From positions 1 through 32,566 of the forward strand of contig CAJTZL010000031.1 of the NCBI GenBank assembly GCA_910583695.1: 32,566 bases of DNA, given 5' to 3'. Made by a program: the position numbers and the translations under genes. Below, piece after piece: positions 20,104-28,803 of the stretch. This DNA comes from an uncultured Oscillibacter sp. GTDB taxonomy: Bacteria; Bacillota; Clostridia; Oscillospirales; Oscillospiraceae. How positions within the stretch are numbered: the stretch's first letter is position 1; the number at the start of each line of letters is the position of its first letter. The notes under the pieces were generated by a model, which saw nothing but the letters and a program-made list of their open reading frames with translations, was not told where the DNA came from and searched no databases.

Positions 20104-21360
20104 CTATCCCCGGGCCTCCCGGATGGCCCGGAGGGCCGTCACCAGGGCCGGCTCCCCTGCCGGGGAGAGGATATCCGGCGTGGTGCCCGCCTCCTCGCTG
20201 CTGCTCCCGTCCGGGTTCAGACCATACATCATGGTATACTGGATTAAAATGCCGCTGTTGGGCAGGCGCATCATCACCGGGTCCAGGGCCCCGATGCCGT
20301 CCCCGCCGGTCCGGCTTCCCACCAGCGCGGCAAACCCCGTAGCCTGACAGAACACCGCGAAGGACTCGCTGGCGGAGTAGACCATCGGCCCCACCAGCAG
20401 CCATACCCGGCCGTGGAAGGCCGCCCGCTCCGCCGCCGGTTCCACCCGGAGGGTGCTTTCCACGAAATGAGTGGCGGCCTCCAGGCCCTGCCGCTCCAGC
20501 CTGGGCAGCTCCGGCAGCTCCGCGATGGGATGCAGGTCCGAGGGGGCGAATACATTGTCGATGTAAGGCCGGTTGTTCCCGCTGTCCGCCAGCAGGGCGT
20601 AGTTTGTGCAGGACAGGGGCCCGTCCGCCAGGGGGGCCGCCAGCAGGTTCTGCCAGTAGCCCTCGTTTCCGCCGCTGTTGTCCGTCAGGTCGATGATGAG
20701 GTCCGTACAGTCCCCGGCGGCATCGTAGAAGTCCCGGATAGCCCGGGCTTCTTTTTGGTAGTCCGGGTCATAGTCCGTCAGGAAGCTGTCCACCTTCAAA
20801 TAGGCGACTCCCGCTTCCGGCAGCAGGAGGGTGTGCAGGTTCTCCCCCGTCCCGCCGCCGCTCCAGGAGCCTTCGTCCTCCTTCCCCAGGCGGTCCAGAT
20901 AGGTCTTCAGGGTCTTGTAGGATTCCTCCGAGGCCTCAATCAGCTCCTTCCACCGCTCCCGGCCCGCGGTGTCCTCCTCCCGGCACCAGTCCAGCATCCC
21001 CTGGTAGTTCTCCGGCTCGATGATCCAGAGGTGCCCATAGGGCCCCAGGCGGTAGAGAGAGCTGTAAAGGGCGGAGTAGAAGGCCTCGTCGCTGTCGTTT
21101 TCGAGAATCATCGTCCGGTAATCCGCGAAGATGCCCTCCGCCGGGTCCTCCGGGTTTTCCCGGTCGTGGACGCCCAGGCAGAGGTAGCTGTCCTTCAGGG
21201 TTTTCACAAAGTAGTCGTAGTCCTCCAGTCGCTGCTCCTGGGTCAGTCCCAGGGCGTTTTTCAGGGCCGGGTCCCATTTGCCCTCCGGCTCCGCCGGGGC
21301 GGCGCAGGCGCTCAGCAAAAGGCACAGGGTCAGGGTCAGGGAAATCCATGCGCGTTTCAT
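20104..21360 (-). CDS. S41-family (tail-specific protease-like) lipoprotein
   Basis: 418 residues with a lipobox LLLSAC (Cys19), so anchored outside the membrane. The N-terminal half is helical (LEDYDYFVKTLKDSYLCLGV). The S41 core follows: AYLKVDSF, DLIIDLTDNSGGNEGYW (the conserved DxRxNxGG position), LLVGPMVYSASESFAVFCQA with the expected nucleophile serine in SASES, and ALVGSRTGGDGIG. In classical CtpA-type enzymes the last block has a catalytic lysine (TFGKG); here it is TGGDG, so a Ser-Lys dyad is missing and the protein may use another triad (tricorn-like) or be inactive. No PDZ domain is visible. AAAGGAG lies before the ATG. It is alone on its strand, not in an operon. Confidence 0.85.
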   Translation of the reverse strand: MKRAWISLTLTLCLLLSACAAPAEPEGKWDPALKNALGLTQEQRLEDYDYFVKTLKDSYLCLGVHDRENPEDPAEGIFADYRTMILENDSDEAFYSALYSSLYRLGPYGHLWIIEPENYQGMLDWCREEDTAGRERWKELIEASEESYKTLKTYLDRLGKEDEGSWSGGGTGENLHTLLLPEAGVAYLKVDSFLTDYDPDYQKEARAIRDFYDAAGDCTDLIIDLTDNSGGNEGYWQNLLAAPLADGPLSCTNYALLADSGNNRPYIDNVFAPSDLHPIAELPELPRLERQGLEAATHFVESTLRVEPAAERAAFHGRVWLLVGPMVYSASESFAVFCQATGFAALVGSRTGGDGIGALDPVMMRLPNSGILIQYTMMYGLNPDGSSSEEAGTTPDILSPAGEPALVTALRAIREARG

Positions 21361-21566
21361 AAGATCGTCTCCTTTTTTCGTTGGGCGGCGTCCCGCTGCG
21401 TCTCTTGCGGGACAGCGCCGGGATCCTCCTCAGCGTAACAGGAAAATCTTACGAACAGCCTGACAAAACTCTTAAGAATTTCTTACAATTTCCGGCCCGG
21501 TCTCCGGCGGGGTTTTTGGAGAGACGACGAAAATGGACCGGCCGTCGAAAACTTCTTTAATAAAAA

Positions 21567-21595
21567 TTGGCATCCGCCGGAAAGCATGGTATACT
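21567..21595 (+). promoter_or_regulatory. Promoter of the HPr-like gene
   Basis: TTGGCA (21567-21572), a 17-base spacer, TATACT (21590-21595). The gene starts 36 bases later. The rest of 21361-21566 should hold the divergent promoter of the S41-type gene, but I see no clear match. Confidence 0.7.
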
Positions 21596-21631
21596 ATGCC
21601 CTACCTATCATTGACGGAACGGAGTGGGCAA

Positions 21632-21880
21632 ATGAATCGCACGGCAGTCGTACAAATTCCGGAGGACCAGCTGGACCGGGTGGCTACCAGCTTCATCAAA
21701 GAGGCCAGCGGCTTCGCCAGTCAGATCACCATTACCCGGGGCGGGCACTGCATCAATGCCAAGAGCTTTCTTGGCTTCCTCTCCCTGATGCGGGAGCAGG
21801 GAGAGGTGGCGCTGACCGCCGAGGGCCCCGACGCCGGGGAGGCGCTGGAGGCCCTGGCCGGCATTCTGGAAGCGAAGTAA
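21632..21880 (+). CDS. HPr/Crh-like protein without the active-site histidine
   Basis: 82 residues, full HPr length. The second half matches HPr/Crh well: ITITRGGHCINAKSFLGFLS, with S45 at the regulatory serine position (HPr Ser46), then EVALTAEGPDAGEALEALAG. The first half lacks the GxHARP loop: aligned to Crh, the position of His15 (Gln15 in Crh) is Leu14, and only the arginine (R16) remains. It can therefore not take phosphate from enzyme I, but could still be phosphorylated at serine by an HPr kinase and act as a Crh-like regulator. The start at 21632 has GGAG 8 bases ahead and its own promoter and terminator, so it is a single-gene unit. Confidence 0.8.
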   Translation: MNRTAVVQIPEDQLDRVATSFIKEASGFASQITITRGGHCINAKSFLGFLSLMREQGEVALTAEGPDAGEALEALAGILEAK

Positions 21881-21893
21881 GGACGCAAGCGGG

Positions 21894-21931
21894 AAAGCGG
21901 GGGACTGCCGGAAGGGCAGTCCCCCGCTTTT
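21894..21931. terminator. Bidirectional terminator between the HPr-like and YcdB/SLH genes
   Basis: AGCGGGGGACTGCC (21896-21909) pairs with GGCAGTCCCCCGCT (21915-21928), followed by TTTT on plus and preceded by AAA, read as TTT on minus. Confidence 0.85.
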
Positions 21932-21943
21932 CGCTTCACAGGC

Positions 21944-24127
21944 TCAGGCCGCCCGCTCCAGCACGCGGCAGAGCATGGAGGCCGCCTCTCCCCGAGTGGC
22001 GGTCCGCTCCCCGGCGTAGACGCCGGAGGCCAGCCCCAGGGCTTCGGCCATGGCGGCGTAGCCCAGGTTCTCCTCCGGGATAGAGGATTTGTCGGAATAG
22101 CCGCAGGTATAGATTCCCCTCAGCCGGGCGGCGGGGCCGTAGCCCGCGGCGTCCAGCAGCATCCGCACCACGTCCGCCCGGCTCAGGACGGCGTTATCGT
22201 CCCGCTCCTCCGGACGGAGGAGCCCAAAGCGGTAGGCGTTGTAGTAGGCGTTCTCCCGGCTGTCCTTGTCCGCGGTCTCCGGCTCCAGAGCCGTGCCCTG
22301 GAGGCTGTAGACCAGGGCCGTCAGCTCCCACTGGGTGATGTTCTTGGCGGGGCGGAATTTACCCCCGGCGTAGCCCGCGCCGTACTGGGCCAGCTTCTCG
22401 ATGTCCGCCCTGGCGGAGCTCTTGGCCAGGTCGTCGTAGGAAAGGGGCTCCCGGGCGGTTCTCTGCTCCGCCCGGACCGGCGCGCCGGTCTTGGCGTCCA
22501 CGCCGGAGTAAGTCTCCTCCCGCTCCAGGCCGTAGGTCAGGCGGAGGGCATAGTAGTATTCCAGGCCCCGCTCCAGCAGCTTCGCCTGAGCCGGGTCGGC
22601 CTTGCTGAGCTTCTGGGGGACGTTCCGGTAGGCCGGGGCGGCCGCATAGGTCCCCGCCCAGGCGGAGAGGGCGGTTTCCATGGAGATCAGGCCGTTGGCG
22701 TCGTCAAAGGCCGCGTCCTCGTCCCAGTGGCCGGAAAGGCCGTAAACGGACCCGTCCGCCCCGTCGATGGAGACCCAATAGGAATCCTCCGGAAAGGGCA
22801 GGCCGTTGACCGTCCGGGCAAAGCGGAAGCGGAAATAGGGAGCCTCGCCCTCTCCTCGGGCAACGGGGACGGCGTAGGCGTCGTCCTCATAGAGGGCCAG
22901 GGCCCGGTCCGGACAGAGGGCCTTCAGAAAGGCCTCCGCCTGTTTCTGAGCCGCCTCCTCCGTGAGCGCCCGCTCCCGCCCCCAGGGGGCGGAGGACTGG
23001 ACGCTCTCCACCGCGCCGGTCCTGGCGTCGGCCGTGATGTTCCGGGTCAGGCGCTCCCCGGCGTCGGTCCGGGCGTAACGCAGGGTGCAGAGGACCCGGG
23101 CCGCCGCGCCCTCCTCCCCGGACTCCACGCCATAGGACGCGCCGGTCAGGGCGTAGCCCCGGAGGCCGTAGGCGCTCTCCGCCCGGAGGGCCTTGTCCAG
23201 CTCCTCCTTGGGCAGCACGCCCTCCATCTGCTGCACGCCCTCCTGCTCCGCCTTGGTGAGGCCCGCCTCATCGGCGGCGGCCTCCGCCTTGGCGGAGGGG
23301 GCGGCGTTGGCCCCTCCGGCGGCGGAGCGGTAGCCCAGGCGCAGCTGCTCCTCCAGCTCCGTCAGGTCCAGGAGCTCCCCGGTCCCGGCGTCCGCCAGGA
23401 AGGTGTGGGCCCCCGCCTCCGGCACGTAGCGGAGGACGGCCTTGGCCCCGCCGTCCTCCCGGACGTACTCCAGCCGGAGCTTCAGGGTCCCGGCCAGGGC
23501 CTCTTCCGCCTCGCCGGCGGAGACGGAGAGCTCCGGCGCGGGCACGCCGCCGACAGCGGAGGTCTCCGGCACGTCCCGGCTGAAATGCTCCACCAGCCCG
23601 TCTTCCACCCGGATGGAATAGCGGAGGGGAGAGGGCAGGCCGTTGAGGACCAGGGTTCCGGACCAGGAGCGGTCGGAGCCCCCCAGGGAGGACACGTCCT
23701 CCGGGCCCTTCAGCTCCACGGCCTCTCCCTTCCGCAGGACCCGGGCCAGGAAGGCCTCCGCAGCGGCCCGGTCCTCCGCGCCGCCGTTTTCCGGGAAGGA
23801 GGGGAAGCCCCCTCCACTGGAAGCGGGGGCGGAGGCCCGGGATTCCCAGCGGGAGAGGCTGAGAACGGTGCCGTCCTCCAGGGCGGAGACGGAGAGGGAG
23901 CGCCGGTCTCCCTCCCAGCTCAGGTCCCAGACGGGGACCAGCTCCTCGGACAGGCCGCCCCGGAAGGTCTCATAGGCCTCCGTGTCCAGGGCCAGGGCCT
24001 CCTTCACCAGGGAAGTGACCCTGGCAAGGCGGGCGTCCTGGGAGGCGTCCTCCTCTGCGGCGGCGGCGGGCAGGGTCAGCGCCGCCAGCAGGGCGGCGGC
24101 CAGGGTCAGGGAAAGCAGGCGTTTCAT
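21944..24127 (-). CDS. YcdB/YcdC-domain surface protein with C-terminal SLH repeats
   Basis: 727 residues. A signal peptide (MKRLLSLTLAAALLAALTLP, ending near AAAAE) directs export. The body holds repeated YcdB/YcdC (PepSY-like) units: one around EAVELKGPEDVSS...GTLVLNGLPSPLRYSIRVEDG, another around CPDRALALYEDDAYA...RTVNGLPFPEDSYWVSIDGA. The last 170 residues carry SLH-type repeats (YGAGYAGGKFRPAKNITQWE; DDNAVLSRADVVRMLLDAAG; ALGLASGVYAGERTATRGEA) that should bind the cell wall. The ATG at 24127 is chosen over that at 24133, because GGAGGG directly touches the first ATG and stands 6 bases from the second. Role unknown; possibly sensing or protease inhibition at the envelope. Confidence 0.85.
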   Translation of the reverse strand: MKRLLSLTLAAALLAALTLPAAAAEEDASQDARLARVTSLVKEALALDTEAYETFRGGLSEELVPVWDLSWEGDRRSLSVSALEDGTVLSLSRWESRASAPASSGGGFPSFPENGGAEDRAAAEAFLARVLRKGEAVELKGPEDVSSLGGSDRSWSGTLVLNGLPSPLRYSIRVEDGLVEHFSRDVPETSAVGGVPAPELSVSAGEAEEALAGTLKLRLEYVREDGGAKAVLRYVPEAGAHTFLADAGTGELLDLTELEEQLRLGYRSAAGGANAAPSAKAEAAADEAGLTKAEQEGVQQMEGVLPKEELDKALRAESAYGLRGYALTGASYGVESGEEGAAARVLCTLRYARTDAGERLTRNITADARTGAVESVQSSAPWGRERALTEEAAQKQAEAFLKALCPDRALALYEDDAYAVPVARGEGEAPYFRFRFARTVNGLPFPEDSYWVSIDGADGSVYGLSGHWDEDAAFDDANGLISMETALSAWAGTYAAAPAYRNVPQKLSKADPAQAKLLERGLEYYYALRLTYGLEREETYSGVDAKTGAPVRAEQRTAREPLSYDDLAKSSARADIEKLAQYGAGYAGGKFRPAKNITQWELTALVYSLQGTALEPETADKDSRENAYYNAYRFGLLRPEERDDNAVLSRADVVRMLLDAAGYGPAARLRGIYTCGYSDKSSIPEENLGYAAMAEALGLASGVYAGERTATRGEAASMLCRVLERAA

Positions 24128-24177
24128 GGTCATCCCTCCAAATTATGTTGTGTCCCTTTAGACGGCGGGGGCGGGGA

Positions 24178-24205
24178 AAAAGTTCCCGCCCTCCGGAAGG
24201 GCGGG
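24178..24205 (-). terminator. Terminator of the mtaB-yfbR operon
   Basis: CCCGCCCT (24185-24192) pairs with AGGGCGGG (24198-24205). On the minus strand it is followed by AACTTTTT. It lies only about 50 bases ahead of the next gene on the same strand, so that gene's promoter must be squeezed into 24128-24180; none is obvious beyond a CATAAT near 24140. Confidence 0.7.
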
Positions 24206-24250
24206 GGAAGGGCGTTCCGGCCGCCTCCGGTTTCCGCGCGCTCCGGCGGG

Positions 24251-24826
24251 TTATTTCAGCTCGTCCAGCGTCAGGGAGAAGCTGTCCATAAAGGTCTCCA
24301 GGAAGCAGTCCACCTCCGGCAGGCCGTATCCCTCCAGAGCCCTTCGGGTCTGGGCGGCGGCCTCCCGGAACTCGGCGTTCCCCGCCTTCAGCTCCTCCAC
24401 GCACTTGATGTAGGCCGAGAGCTTGTCCGCCGCCTTCACCAGCCGCGCCACTTCCGGGTCCACCTCCGTGAGCACCGGGGCGTAGGCCTCCCGCAGCTCC
24501 TCCGGGAGCATGGCCAGGAGCTTTCGCTCCGCCACGGCCTCCACGTCCTGGTAGGCGGCCTGGATGGCGGGGTTGCCGTACTTGATGGGGGTGGGCATGT
24601 CCCCGGTGAGGATTTCGCTGGCGTCGTGGTAGAGCGCCGCCGCCGCCACAAGCCCGGGGTCCACGGTCCCGCCGAATTTCTCCCTCCGGATCACCGCCAG
24701 GGCGTGGGCTAGGACGGCGGCCTGATGGCTGTGCTCCTGGACGTTCTCCGGAGCGGTGTTCCGCATCAGGGCCCAGCGCTGGATGAAGCGCATCCGGGAG
24801 ATGTAGGCGAAAAAGTGGCTCTTCAT
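24251..24826 (-). CDS. YfbR-like HD-domain 5'-nucleotidase
   Basis: 191 residues, HD-domain phosphohydrolase of the YfbR type, which in E. coli removes phosphate from deoxynucleoside monophosphates. Motifs: RWALMRNTAPENVQEHSHQA (H32, H34), LYHDASEILTGDMPTPIKY (H67, D68, with the DMPTP block specific to YfbR) and KAADKLSAYIKC (the last metal Asp). The ATG at 24826 lies 4 bases past the stop of mtaB with GAGG in front, so the two are co-translated. The specificity for dNMPs is taken from the family. Confidence 0.87.
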   Translation of the reverse strand: MKSHFFAYISRMRFIQRWALMRNTAPENVQEHSHQAAVLAHALAVIRREKFGGTVDPGLVAAAALYHDASEILTGDMPTPIKYGNPAIQAAYQDVEAVAERKLLAMLPEELREAYAPVLTEVDPEVARLVKAADKLSAYIKCVEELKAGNAEFREAAAQTRRALEGYGLPEVDCFLETFMDSFSLTLDELK

Positions 24827-24830
24827 GTCC

Positions 24831-26138
24831 TCATTCCTCCAATTCTCCGAACAGGGTTTCCCCGTCGGTCCGGGTGATCTTCACGGGGCGGATTTGGTTG
24901 TGGAGCTCCGTCCCGGGCGCCCGCACCTCCGCGTAGTTGGGGGCATGGCCCAGGAACAGGCCCTCCTCCCCGGCGGGCTGCTCAAAGAGGACCTCTTCCG
25001 TCCGCCCCACGCATTCCTCCAGATAGGCCCGGCGCATGGCGGCGGCGGCTTCCGCCGCTATGCGGGCCCGCTCCGCCCGGAGGACCTTGGGCAGCTGCTC
25101 CATCTCCGCCGCCGGGGTGCCGGGGCGCTCGGAATAGGGGAAAATGTGCATCCGGGCAAAGCCGCAGGTTTGAATAAAGTCCAGGGTCTCCCGGAACTCC
25201 TCCTCCGTCTCCCCAGGGAAGCCGGTGATGAGGTCCGTGGTGACGGCGGGATGGCGGAAGGTCTTTTTCAGCAGCTCCACGGACTGGAGATACCGCTTCG
25301 TATCGTACTTCCGGCGCATCCGCTTCAATGTGGCGTCGCAGCCGCTCTGGAGGGAGAGGTGGAACTGGGGGCACAGGTCCGGCAGGATGGCCGCCCGCTG
25401 GCAGAACTCCTCCGTGATGGTCCGGGGCTCCAGGCTCCCCAGCCGGAGGCGCATCCCCGGCACGGCGGCGCTGACGGCCTCCAGCAGGTCGATGAGGGTA
25501 GTCCCCTGGTGGAGGTCCCGGCCCCAGGAGGAAATTTCGATGCCGGTGATTACAATCTCCTGGTAGCCCTGGTTTCTCAGCTCCACGGCCTGGACCGCCG
25601 CCTCCCCCATGGGCAGGGAGCGCACCGGGCCCCGGGCGTAGGGAATGATGCAGTAGGAGCAGAAGTTGGCGCAGCCGTCCTCCACCTTTAAAAGGGCCCG
25701 GGTCCGGCCCTCCATTCCCCCGGCGGGGAGCCATTCAAACTGCCTCCGCTCAAAGGGGGGGTCCACCGCCTCCAGGGGGGCCCCCTTGGAAGCGCCCCGC
25801 TCCCGGACGGCCCGCTCCAAAAGCCCCAGGAAGCCCATGCGGTCCCCGGTGCCGGTCAATACGTCGGCCCCCAGGGCCCGGGCCTCGGCGGCGTGGGTCT
25901 GGGACCAGCAGCCGCAGACGGCCACCACTGCCTCCGGGTGCTCCCGGCGGACCCGGTGGACGGCCTGCCGGGATTTCTGGTCCCCGGCGGCGGTGACGGA
26001 GCAGGTATTGATAACGTAGGCGTCTGCCTCCCGGCCGAAGGGAACCGTCTCGTGGCCCCGGGCCCGGAGCTCCTGCTCCATGGCCTGGGTCTCGTACTGG
26101 TTCACCTTGCAGCCCAGGGTGTAGATGGCGACTTTCAT
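24831..26138 (-). CDS. mtaB: tRNA threonylcarbamoyladenosine (t6A37) methylthiotransferase
   Basis: 435 residues, radical-SAM methylthiotransferase that turns t6A37 into ms2t6A37 in ANN-reading tRNAs. The N-terminal UPF0004 domain has TLGCKVNQYETQ (C10), INTCSVTAAGDQKS (C46) and VCGCWSQ (C77 region) for one iron-sulphur cluster; the radical-SAM motif is CANFCSYCIIPYARG; a C-terminal TRAM-like part follows (EEVLFEQPAGEEGLFLGHAP). KVNQYET and PYARGPVRS favour MtaB over MiaB or RimO. First gene of an operon with the yfbR-like gene, with a promoter at 26199-26227. Confidence 0.93.
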   Translation of the reverse strand: MKVAIYTLGCKVNQYETQAMEQELRARGHETVPFGREADAYVINTCSVTAAGDQKSRQAVHRVRREHPEAVVAVCGCWSQTHAAEARALGADVLTGTGDRMGFLGLLERAVRERGASKGAPLEAVDPPFERRQFEWLPAGGMEGRTRALLKVEDGCANFCSYCIIPYARGPVRSLPMGEAAVQAVELRNQGYQEIVITGIEISSWGRDLHQGTTLIDLLEAVSAAVPGMRLRLGSLEPRTITEEFCQRAAILPDLCPQFHLSLQSGCDATLKRMRRKYDTKRYLQSVELLKKTFRHPAVTTDLITGFPGETEEEFRETLDFIQTCGFARMHIFPYSERPGTPAAEMEQLPKVLRAERARIAAEAAAAMRRAYLEECVGRTEEVLFEQPAGEEGLFLGHAPNYAEVRAPGTELHNQIRPVKITRTDGETLFGELEE

Positions 26139-26198
26139 AGCGGATCAGATTCTCCTTGCGCTTTGTGAGATTTGCCTTTATAATGGCTTGGTTGCCTT

Positions 26199-26227
26199 AT
26201 TATACTGGAATCCCCTCGTTTGAGCAA
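26199..26227 (-). promoter_or_regulatory. Promoter of the mtaB operon
   Basis: On the minus strand: TTGCTC (26222-26227), a 17-base spacer, TATAAT (26199-26204). A plus-strand TATACT (26201-26206) overlaps it and might be the -10 of the divergent desulfurase gene, but no good -35 accompanies it. Confidence 0.7.
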
Positions 26228-26254
26228 GCCCCCCTGAAAGGAGTTTTTTGCCAT

Positions 26255-27382
26255 ATGATCTATCTGGACCACGCCGCCACAGCTCCCATCCCCCGGGCCG
26301 TGGCGGACGCCATGTACGAAGTCCTGACGGAGCAGTACGGGAACCCCAGCTCCCAGTACCCCTTCGGCGGGTCGATGAAAAAGCGGACGGAGGACTGGCG
26401 GCGGGCCGTGGCGGCCCTGCTGGATTGTCCGGCGGAGGGGCTGTATTTCACCTCCTGCGGCACCGAGGGGGACAACTGGGCCCTCCGGGCCGCCGCGTGG
26501 CAGAACCGGCATGTGGGAAAACACATCGTCACCACGGCGGTGGAGCACAGCGCCGTCCTGGAGTGCTGCAAATGGCTGGAGCGGGAGGGATATGAGGTCA
26601 CGTACCTCTCCCCGGAGCCGGACGGAAGCCTTTCTGCCGCCCGGGTGCTGGAGGCCGTTCGGCCCGACACGGCGGCGGTCTCCGTCATGCTGGTGAACAA
26701 CGAGCTGGGAACCGTGCACCCGGTGGCGGACATCGCCCGGGGCCTTGCCGCCAGGAACTCGAAAGCCCTCCTCCACACCGACGCGGTCCAGGGCCTGGGG
26801 GCCTTCTCCGCCCGGGCGCTGGGAGCGGACTTTGTAACGGTCTCCGCCCACAAGATCGGCGGGCCCAAGGGGATCGGCGCATTGTACATCGGCCCCCGGG
26901 TGCGGAATCCCCGGCCCCTTCTGGCGGGCGGGGGCCAGGAGCGGGGCCTCCGGGCCGGCACCGAAGCCACGGCTCAGATGGCGGGCTTCGCCCGGGCGGC
27001 GGAGCTGCGCCTGGAGCGCCGGGAGCAGAACCGGGCCCATCTGGAGGCCCTGCACGCCGCGGCCCTGGAGAAGCTGCTGGCCATTCCGGACATGATTTCC
27101 ATAGGGGCGGGGACGGCCCCCCATATCCTGGCCGTGTCTCTTGCGGGCTGGCCCAGCCAGAACATCGTCAACGACCTGGGGAGCCAGGGAATCTGCATCT
27201 CCGCCGGGTCCGCCTGCCATCAGGGGAAGCCCAGCCACGTGGTGGCGGCCCTGAAGCTCCCCAAGCGGGCGGCCGCCGGGGTCATCCGCCTCAGCTTCGG
27301 CCCGGAGACCACCGAGGCGGAGATCGACGCCTGCGCCCAGGCCCTCCGGCGGCACCGCGACACCCGAATGCCCATGCTGTAA
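26255..27382 (+). CDS. Cysteine desulfurase (NifS/IscS-like)
   Basis: 375 residues, PLP enzyme that takes sulphur from cysteine. Start YLDHAATAPIP; PLP lysine K200 in VTVSAHKIGGPKGIG; H-bonding TTAVEHSAVLE; GGGQERGLRAGTE; catalytic Cys321 in SAGSACHQGK. The start ATG at 26255 has AAAGGAG 11 bases before it; upstream codons run into the divergent mtaB promoter. No iscU or thiI is adjacent; divergence from mtaB, an iron-sulphur tRNA-thiolating enzyme, suggests a link to tRNA sulphur modification or cluster supply. First gene of a run ending at 31350. Confidence 0.93.
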   Translation: MIYLDHAATAPIPRAVADAMYEVLTEQYGNPSSQYPFGGSMKKRTEDWRRAVAALLDCPAEGLYFTSCGTEGDNWALRAAAWQNRHVGKHIVTTAVEHSAVLECCKWLEREGYEVTYLSPEPDGSLSAARVLEAVRPDTAAVSVMLVNNELGTVHPVADIARGLAARNSKALLHTDAVQGLGAFSARALGADFVTVSAHKIGGPKGIGALYIGPRVRNPRPLLAGGGQERGLRAGTEATAQMAGFARAAELRLERREQNRAHLEALHAAALEKLLAIPDMISIGAGTAPHILAVSLAGWPSQNIVNDLGSQGICISAGSACHQGKPSHVVAALKLPKRAAAGVIRLSFGPETTEAEIDACAQALRRHRDTRMPML

Positions 27383-27414
27383 AGCATATGATTTTCATGA
27401 AACAAAGGTGACTT

Positions 27415-28803
27415 ATGTTCAACTTCCTCCGCCGGGAACCCGGCTTTTACAAGCGGCTCTTCAAGCTCTCCCTGCCCATGATTCTGCAAAACCTCATCAC
27501 CTTCTCCCTGGGCCTCATCGACACCTTCATGGTCTCCCGCCTGGGAAACGCGGAGATGGCGGCGGTGACTACCGCCAACGTCCCGGTGTTCCTCCTCACC
27601 AGCATTGTCTTCGGCTTCCAGAGCGGGCTGGGCATCCTGGTGAGTCAGTACTGGGGCAAGGGCGATGAGAAAAGCGTCAGCCGCGCCATGGGCGTGGCTT
27701 CCCTGCTGGGAACAGCCGTCACGCTGCCCCTGGCCCTGGCCTTCTGGGCCTTCCCGGTGCCCGTGATGGACCTCCTGTCCAACAAGCACGAGCTTTCCCT
27801 GCTGGGCGCGCCCTACCTCCAGGTCATCGGTTTTGCCTATGTGTTCAACATGCTCTCCTCCATCTACGTCAGCGCCCGGCGCAGCGTGGAGGACCCGGCC
27901 TTCGGCATGAAGCTCTTCGGCTTTTCCACCATCCTGAACACGGGTTTGAACTACCTGCTGATTTTCGGCAATTTCGGCTTCCCCGCCCTGGGGGTGGCTG
28001 GGGCCGCCATCGCGACGCTGCTGGCCCGGATCAGCGAGTTTGCCATCTGCGCCGTCTGCGCCCTGCGGAGCAGGCTCATCCCCCTGCACCTGGGGTTGTT
28101 CTTCCGCCCGGGCCTGGACATGATGCGCCGCTTTGTCAAGTACGCCTCCCCGGTGGTGCTGAACGAAACCGTCTGGGGCCTGGGGAACTCCCTCTTGACC
28201 GTTATCCTGGGCTACACGGACAACTCCGTGGAGATGCTGGCGGCCAACGCCGTCATGGGCAATTTGAACCGCCTGTTCCTGGTGGTCTGCTTCGGCCTGG
28301 GAGCCGCCACGGCGGTGATAGTGGGCAAGGCCATCGGCGAGGGCCAGGGCCGGGAGAAGGTTATGGACCTGAGCCGGACCCTTTTGTGGTTTGCCGTGCT
28401 GGTGGGAACGGTTCTGGCGGTATTCTCCCTCGCTCTGGTGCCTCTGCTGTTCATCCCCGTCATCTTCCCCATGTTCAAGCTCTTCGGCCTCTCTGCCGAA
28501 ATCGCCACGGCCCTGGCGGTGATGGGCTTCGCCTCCATCCCCCTGCACGCCTGCGCCATCTCCGCCGTCACCGGGGTCCTCCGGGCCGGGGGCGACGTCA
28601 TGTGGTCCACAGTCTTGGACATCGCCCCCCAGTGGGTGGTGTGCCTCCCGGCGACGGTCCTGGTGGCCCTGGTGTGGAAGTTGGGCTGCTGGCCCATCGC
28701 CTTTGCCATCCAGCTGGAGAGCGTGGTGAAGTTCCCCCTCTGCCTCTGGCGGGTGCAGGGCGGAAAGTGGATCAACGACGTGACGGGAGGCGGAAGGGCA
28801 TGA
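27415..28803 (+). CDS. MATE-family efflux transporter
   Basis: 462 residues with twelve predicted membrane segments. Signs of the family are the N-terminal amphipathic start (FYKRLFKLSLPMILQNLITF), DTFMVSRLGNAEMAAVTTAN in the first segments, QYWGKGDEKSVSRAMGVASL in the first loop, and the repeated half starting at VVLNETVWGLGNSLLTVIL. Probably a drug or metabolite antiporter driven by sodium or protons. Starts 32 bases after the desulfurase gene with AAAGGTGA in front, and ends overlapping the next gene by 4 bases (ATGA). Confidence 0.93.
   Translation: MFNFLRREPGFYKRLFKLSLPMILQNLITFSLGLIDTFMVSRLGNAEMAAVTTANVPVFLLTSIVFGFQSGLGILVSQYWGKGDEKSVSRAMGVASLLGTAVTLPLALAFWAFPVPVMDLLSNKHELSLLGAPYLQVIGFAYVFNMLSSIYVSARRSVEDPAFGMKLFGFSTILNTGLNYLLIFGNFGFPALGVAGAAIATLLARISEFAICAVCALRSRLIPLHLGLFFRPGLDMMRRFVKYASPVVLNETVWGLGNSLLTVILGYTDNSVEMLAANAVMGNLNRLFLVVCFGLGAATAVIVGKAIGEGQGREKVMDLSRTLLWFAVLVGTVLAVFSLALVPLLFIPVIFPMFKLFGLSAEIATALAVMGFASIPLHACAISAVTGVLRAGGDVMWSTVLDIAPQWVVCLPATVLVALVWKLGCWPIAFAIQLESVVKFPLCLWRVQGGKWINDVTGGGRA

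Noticed and set aside
19864..20247. A plus-strand ORF reading through the tRNA-Ser
   Set aside because: It runs antisense across the tRNA and its promoter, then into the S41-type gene's 3' end; no ribosome site or conserved motif.
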